NCBI GenBank assembly: GCA_036250195.1
Contig: JAVHZZ010000006.1
Location: 165,498,424-165,562,423 of the forward strand
From: Mixophyes australis
Lineage: Eukaryota; Chordata; Amphibia; Anura; Limnodynastidae
DNA length: 64,000 nucleotides
Direction of reading: 5' to 3'
Made by a program: the position numbers and the translations under genes. Shown here piece after piece: positions 59,163 to 64,000 of this stretch (positions within the stretch are counted from its first letter, which is position 1; each line of letters opens with the position of its first letter). The notes under the pieces were generated by a model that was given only the letters and a program-made list of their open reading frames with translations, was not told the origin of the DNA and did not search any database.

Positions 59163-59835
59163 GGCCTGATTCATTAAGGAATATAAATGTCGATATGTGT
59201 CGTGTTTTGCATTAAACTGCTCTGTGCATGCCCAGACTATACGCCAGAGAACGCAAGTGTATGCAATTCAGCTACAGGTCAGATGTAAGTGCAGAGTGAT
59301 AGTGATGACAGTCGAGTATGCATGCTAGAATATGTGATTGTAATCAAAAGCAAATGTAAAATGCATTTATGTACAGTAGACATTAGTAACGTCATGATAA
59401 ATGCATTTTGTCAAAACAAAATAAAAAAAACTACTTTTTTAAAAATGTTTTTTAATTAATGATTATATTAGCAACAGGTGAGAATAACTGAATACTTTTT
59501 CTGTGTGGTCTGCTGGGGCTTTATATTCCACATATGTATTGTACGTATCCTCCAGTGTTCTGTGTCTGTCAGAGTAGAGTATACCCTAGACCTGTATTCA
59601 ACAGCAGACGTTTCTTCAGATCCGCATGTAGTTGAATACAGATGTGCGTATGCCCAAATTAAGTGCATTTTTAATACATGGGCTCCTGGTGAAAACACAA
59701 CAACTTGGAAGAATTCGTCATGGGTGGACTCTAAAATAAATAGTCTATATCTAACAATCTGTGGTGAATGTAATTGATACACATACCTATAGGATGCATT
59801 TAAACACGTTATTAAGTGATTCCTTAATGAAGAAT
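59163..59835. mobile_element. Possible MITE with TTCATTAAGGAA ends
   Basis: The left end GGGCCTGATTCATTAAGGAA and the right end TTCCTTAATGAA are inverted matches of about 12 bp. The interior has no domain. Open frames of about 100 codons on both strands overlap and lack similarity to known families. Confidence 0.45.
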
Positions 59836-60498
59836 ACAGTGTACTTTATTCTAAAGGTGTACACTGAAATTGCATAATATTTTAATGCACCTTACAGATG
59901 AGTGCATAACTTATATGCTCTAAAGATTTTTTTAATTATACACATTAATTCTATTTATTTCTGGGTCCACATGAGATGAATTATTCCAACTTGTTGTGTT
60001 TGCACATGTTGATGTGGCAGCCTGATAAGGCACCAGCCTGTGGAGCCATGGCTAACATCCACTGTTCATCTGGCAGCTAGTGGTTAAGGAAACCAAATTA
60101 GACACATTTTTTATTGCCTTACAGCTCTGTGCTCCATTACTGCAACATTGCATGCCCCAGAATCTGCCTTACATGCTAAAGACATCATGTTGAGCTTTGA
60201 CACTAGTGTTTTGGGCTTCCTCCAGCTAGCAACTAGCCAGAAGCCAACAGTCTCTCCCATTTACCCAAATGCAATAACCATAATTATGAACCATTGATAC
60301 CTCCATGTAATTCTCAGGACTAGGAGAACAAGAATCTCAAATACGTGTGTCAGGTATTTACAAAGTCACACCTTGCCTACCAGGCTCTTGGGGAAAAATT
60401 TCAAGTACTTAATTTGTTTCTTTTTTTCAAAATGGTTACGGTACATCAGTTATAAAGAAAAAAGGTTAACCACAGCACCAGGCAATCACTGACCCTAT

Positions 60499-60750
60499 GG
60501 GGGGTATTCAATTGTTAGCGTTAACGCTAACAATTGAGCGCTCGAAAAATCTTACCGTTAATACGGTACTTACTCGCGGAATTTCAGCTCGCAGCTCCCT
60601 GAGCAGCGAGCTGAAATTCAGCCCGCTGGCAGCGAGTAAGTACCGTATTAACTGTTTACGCGCGCAAAATTACCGTATAATATGAAGTTTTTTTCGAGCA
60701 CTCGTTTTTTTGTGTTTTAGCGTGTTAAAATTAACAATTGAATACCCCCC
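60499..60750. mobile_element. Palindromic MITE (GGGGCATATTCAATTG... family), copy 2
   Basis: The ends GGGGGGTATTCAATTGTTAG and CAATTGAATACCCCCC are inverted. The interior shares TACCGTTAATACGGTA and TTTCAGCTCGCAGCTCCCTG blocks with the copy at 53337. The flank is TAT on both sides. Confidence 0.9.
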
Positions 60751-60850
60751 TATATGTTATATATAGTATATAATTATATTATTGAAATCCAGCAATTAAT
60801 AATCACGGGTGATGCTTTACTACCATATAACTCATAGGAATTTAACAAAC

Positions 60851-62640
60851 AAAAAAGGAAAGGAAAAACATGGATTTTGACTGGGGGCATTCATTGAGTG
60901 ATAGAATACTATTTTAAAATGAAATACTTTATTAAATATTTTTACTAAAAACTTGGTTCCCTAAATGGCCAATGTGCCACAAGTAGCGAAATATTTGAAA
61001 GCAAAAATGACAGTGATAATTGTGCAAAATAAGTGATTTAAAATTGGCAGTATCTGCTGCCCTACCCCAATATCTTAGCTGTATTCTTATGGTGAATTGA
61101 TATTCACAATGAAAAAAAATATTATTATTATTCCTGATAATAAGATTATTAGTCTTTAACTAAAGACCACATAGTCTCACTTGAATTCCATAATTTTCAT
61201 TCACCTTTGATTTCTTCCTTATTTTTGTATAATATTTTCTCTTTACTTTATTTATATTTGTACACTTTCACCTTTATTTCACTCAATATTTGTTAGTTTT
61301 TCATGAAGTTTAACAATACAACATTTTTACTGTGCTTATTTTCACAAAAACCTTTTTATTCAGACTGCTACAGTCCTTTCATCAAGCTTATCACTATAAC
61401 ACATTTATTGTGCTTATTTTCACATTCACTTTTTTATTTAACATTAATCACTTTTCACAGGTTACTGTTTTCTATGCAATATAAATCATTTTATTAATAG
61501 GGATATAAAGCTATTATGACTTATACAAGTATTATTATGTTAAGATTTATTGATTTTTTTTTCACTTTTTCCTTCTTTTTGTATCTGCATTTACTATGCA
61601 TAGGGTTTTGTTATCATGTAGACGATTTATTACTTCACTGGGGGTTCTTTACTTACTTGCCTTAATCCATCAGTGATATTTTAATTGTTTCTATACCAAT
61701 GTTATCACCGTATATAGACCAGTTATCTTTATTGGGAAAGGCAGAACTTCTTTTTCAGCCTCAGGATAGGACTAAACTTTTGTCAATCAAGAGGTATGCT
61801 CCGATATTCGAGACGTCTGATTGGCTGAATAATTGTGACGTAATTAAAGGGGATGTCTCTCCCCTTTAAAAGAGCTGTCATTGGCTCTTATCGGTTTGCC
61901 TTGTAAATCCGAGTATGCGAAACGCGCGTCAGCGTTCGCTTTGCTATGCTCTATTATAATAGATCCTCTTATTTTTAGCCTTAGATGTCAGATTTCAGCG
62001 GCATTGCTTCTGGTATATCCAGGACGTGTACCGCTTAGAGTAGCCCATCATATTTTCCTTACTATACTGTTGCTATGTTAAGGCTAGCAGAGACTTAGTA
62101 GCGATAGTACTACATTAATCCACGAGGTAGGGGATTAACCCTCCATTAAGGATAATATCCATGTAGAGAGCAGCATTTGTATATAGCATTCTGATTTTGG
62201 TACAGTGTATATTTAATGGTTCTTTCTCTCTTACTTAAATGGTGGATTTTCAGATGTAATATCGACTTAATTGTTGGTTATAAGTAGTTATTCTTGTATA
62301 ATAGGACATCAAAGGAAATGATGTGATCTTTATTTAAAGACTAATAATCTTATTATCAGGATCTTATAATATTTTTTTCATTGTGAATATCAATTCATCA
62401 TAAAAAGCTACAGCTAGCATAGCGAGGCAGGGCAGCAGGTACTGCCAATTTTAAATCACTTATTTTGCACAATTATCACTGTCATTTTTGTTTTTAAATA
62501 TTTCGCTACTGGTGGCACAATGGCCATTTAGGGAACCAAGTTTTTAATAAAAATATTTAATAAAGTATTTCATTTTAAAATAGTATGAATGAGTGCCCGC
62601 AGTCAAAATCCATGTTTTTCTTTTCCTTTTTCCTTTATTA
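60851..62640. mobile_element. Foldback element with about 320 bp inverted arms
   Basis: The left arm (60851-61172) and right arm (62320-62640) are inverted copies with moderate divergence. Shared blocks are ACATGGATTTTGACTG, ATTTTAAAATGAAATACTTT, TTGGTTCCCTAAATGGCCA, GTAGCGAAATATTT, GATTTAAAATTGGCAGTA and TGATATTCACAATG. The loop (about 1.15 kb) has a GATTGGCTGAATAATTGTGA promoter-like block near 61820 and GAAACGCGCGTC at 61919-61930. That matches the GAAA box and self-complementary stem III of hammerhead variants, but the CUGANGA box is lost. Its arms are related to the intronic foldback at 8.17-10.62 kb. Confidence 0.75.
61919..61930 (+). ncRNA. Decayed hammerhead-like remnant
   Basis: GAAACGCGCGTC has the GAAA box followed by self-complementary ACGCGCGT and C at the cleavage position. 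No CUGANGA box or stem II is recognisable upstream, so it is unlikely to be active. Confidence 0.35.
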
Positions 62641-63490
62641 ATATTCTGCTACAGTACATGTAAAGCCCCAGAGTTCGCTGCACAGAATGCTACAGAAATG
62701 CGCTTCACTCTAGGGAAAACCAGGCCTCTTGCCTACGGAGACCTAGTTGTATGAAAGTAGTGTGTAAATCCAATGCACTGCTATAAGATATAAAGGCACC
62801 AGCTCAATGGCATACTTGGGAGGTACTGCTTATCTCTTCTTAGACAGTTATGAATCTGGGCCCTGTTGAGGGTGGGTTATTGCTGGACAATAAGTACATA
62901 CATGACGCACTATACTGCAGGAAAGCTTTGGGACGTGCTAATGAACACATTTTTAATGCTCTCTTAAAGAAATAACATAGTAAAAAAATTACATTTTGGA
63001 GCCCTTCAGGATCATTTATCTAAATGAGAAAATGAGTTACCCATGAACACATAGGGGAAAATATACTAAGCCATAAATAAATAAGTAACTTAACATAGAG
63101 ATCCATTACATCAGTAGAATTCATCAAGGACACCACATGATGTTGACATGCATTCAGCTAATTTTCTTAAGGATATAATACAATTTTAAAATCATGCACT
63201 TCTTATTTTGCCTTCAAAAATACTGTATTGGCATTAATGGAATACACTTAGGGGCTCATGCTGTGTTGGCTGTGCACCCGTTTGCTTAGTGTGAAATATG
63301 CAAACTTGTACTGTGCATGTCCACAATTAAAACATTAGCCTTTGTCCATATGCATAACTTGGAGAGGCAGAACGAGGAAGGGAAGGGATGGTGTGCGCAA
63401 GTATAATCTGAGTACAGTAAGGGTGTGGTTAGATAATTTGAACTAATGTAGGAGGCACAGATACGCCTATCAGTAACCTTATTAATTGCA
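62641..63490. other. No clear feature
   Basis: AT-rich sequence. A CGTTTGCTTAGTGTGAAATATGC block near 63285 resembles part of the insertion at 30170-30700. No coding frame or complete element recognised. Confidence 0.5.
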
Positions 63491-63499
63491 GGTGCCTGA

Positions 63500-63960
63500 G
63501 GACCTGTACAAATACACCATACTTGCCAACTCTCTCTGAATGTCAGGGAGACTCCCTGAAATCGGGGTGATCTCCCTCACTCCCTGAAGAGTCTGGAATT
63601 CTCCCTGATGCTGAGCCAGTACAAGACGTGGTTGGCTTCGCCATCTGTGGCATGGTGACACTGTTCAGAAATTGTGTCCTATGTCCATGTATTGATGCCT
63701 ATGGAGGTGGCCATTTTCATGGATACCAAGATGTAATCAAAGACTGACAGGTAAGACAACATGACTTCAGTAATGGAGACATTAGCTGTTTTTCTTTATT
63801 GCATAGCTGCCTACTATCCCGAAATGTCAGGGAGAATCCCACATTTCTGGGAGACCTCCCGGGAGAACAGGGCAACGTCTCGGTTCTAGCCCCCGCAATA
63901 GATAAGTGGCGGGGGGGTGGGGAGGGGGCACTTAATTGCATCATCTTAGCCCCTCTCCAG
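63500..63960. repeat. Repeat with related inverted ends (possible DNA transposon)
   Basis: ACTTGCCAACTCTCTCTGAATGTCAGGGAGACTCCCTGAAATC at the left and TGCCTACTATCCCGAAATGTCAGGGAGAATCCC at the right share a GAATGTCAGGGAGA-type block (direct), with short inverted pieces (GGGAGACTCCCT). Family unknown. Confidence 0.4.
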
Positions 63961-64000
63961 GTGTAATTGTGATAATAATTGTGACAATCTTTTAGGAGTG

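Overview
The window is vertebrate nuclear DNA, most likely from an anuran amphibian. It is AT-rich, gene-poor and packed with L2-, CR1- and L1-type LINEs, a tRNA-derived SINE, hAT and Tc1/mariner remnants, MITEs, LTR elements and foldback elements. I recognise one host gene: the 5' part of GNAS (stimulatory G-protein alpha subunit) on the minus strand. Coding exon 1 (17694-17832) ends at a GT donor after 46 codons plus one base. A 13.1 kb intron follows. Coding exon 2 (4483-4555) carries the P-loop. The rest of the gene lies beyond position 1. A CpG-rich promoter lies upstream of exon 1, at about 17833-18420.

From about 18.4 kb to the right edge I find no host gene. The main layout is: an L2-type LINE (21.1-21.8 kb, minus); a hAT remnant (24.5 kb); an L1-type LINE in two blocks (28.4-29.2 and 32.6-34.4 kb) with a CR1-like LINE, a nested non-autonomous insertion and a 705 bp solo LTR (target duplication GTAAT) between them; a decayed Tc1/mariner (35.3-36.5 kb); a hAT MITE with a coding-like minisatellite inside (39.9-40.8 kb); an L2-tailed SINE (43.8-44.1 kb); a second Tc1 fragment (44.2-44.5 kb); and a complete, young Ty3/Gypsy element (45968-50526; 226 bp LTRs, ATAGG target duplication). 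The Ty3 gag-pol frame is broken only by five in-frame stops, with no frameshift. Further right are an L2 fragment next to the 3' end of another LTR element (54.0-55.3 kb), palindromic MITEs (53.3 and 60.5 kb) and two foldback elements.

The most interesting object is the 2,974 bp foldback insertion at 55970-58943. Its two 918 bp inverted arms are nearly identical even in homopolymer and microsatellite lengths, and a perfect 15 bp target duplication flanks it. Each arm holds a motif with the layout of a hammerhead ribozyme: a CTGACGA box, a short stem II, a GAAA box, and a self-complementary ACGCGT in place of stem III. That matches the known diminished-stem-III variants linked to Penelope-like retroelements, which cleave as dimers. 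Two older foldbacks (8.17-10.62 kb inside GNAS intron 1, and 60.85-62.64 kb) share arm sequence with each other and carry decayed ribozyme-like remnants in their loops. This suggests a family of inverted-arm, ribozyme-bearing retroelements in this genome.

All calls come from reading the sequence and from recall of family features. No database search or folding program was run, and boundaries of decayed repeats are approximate.
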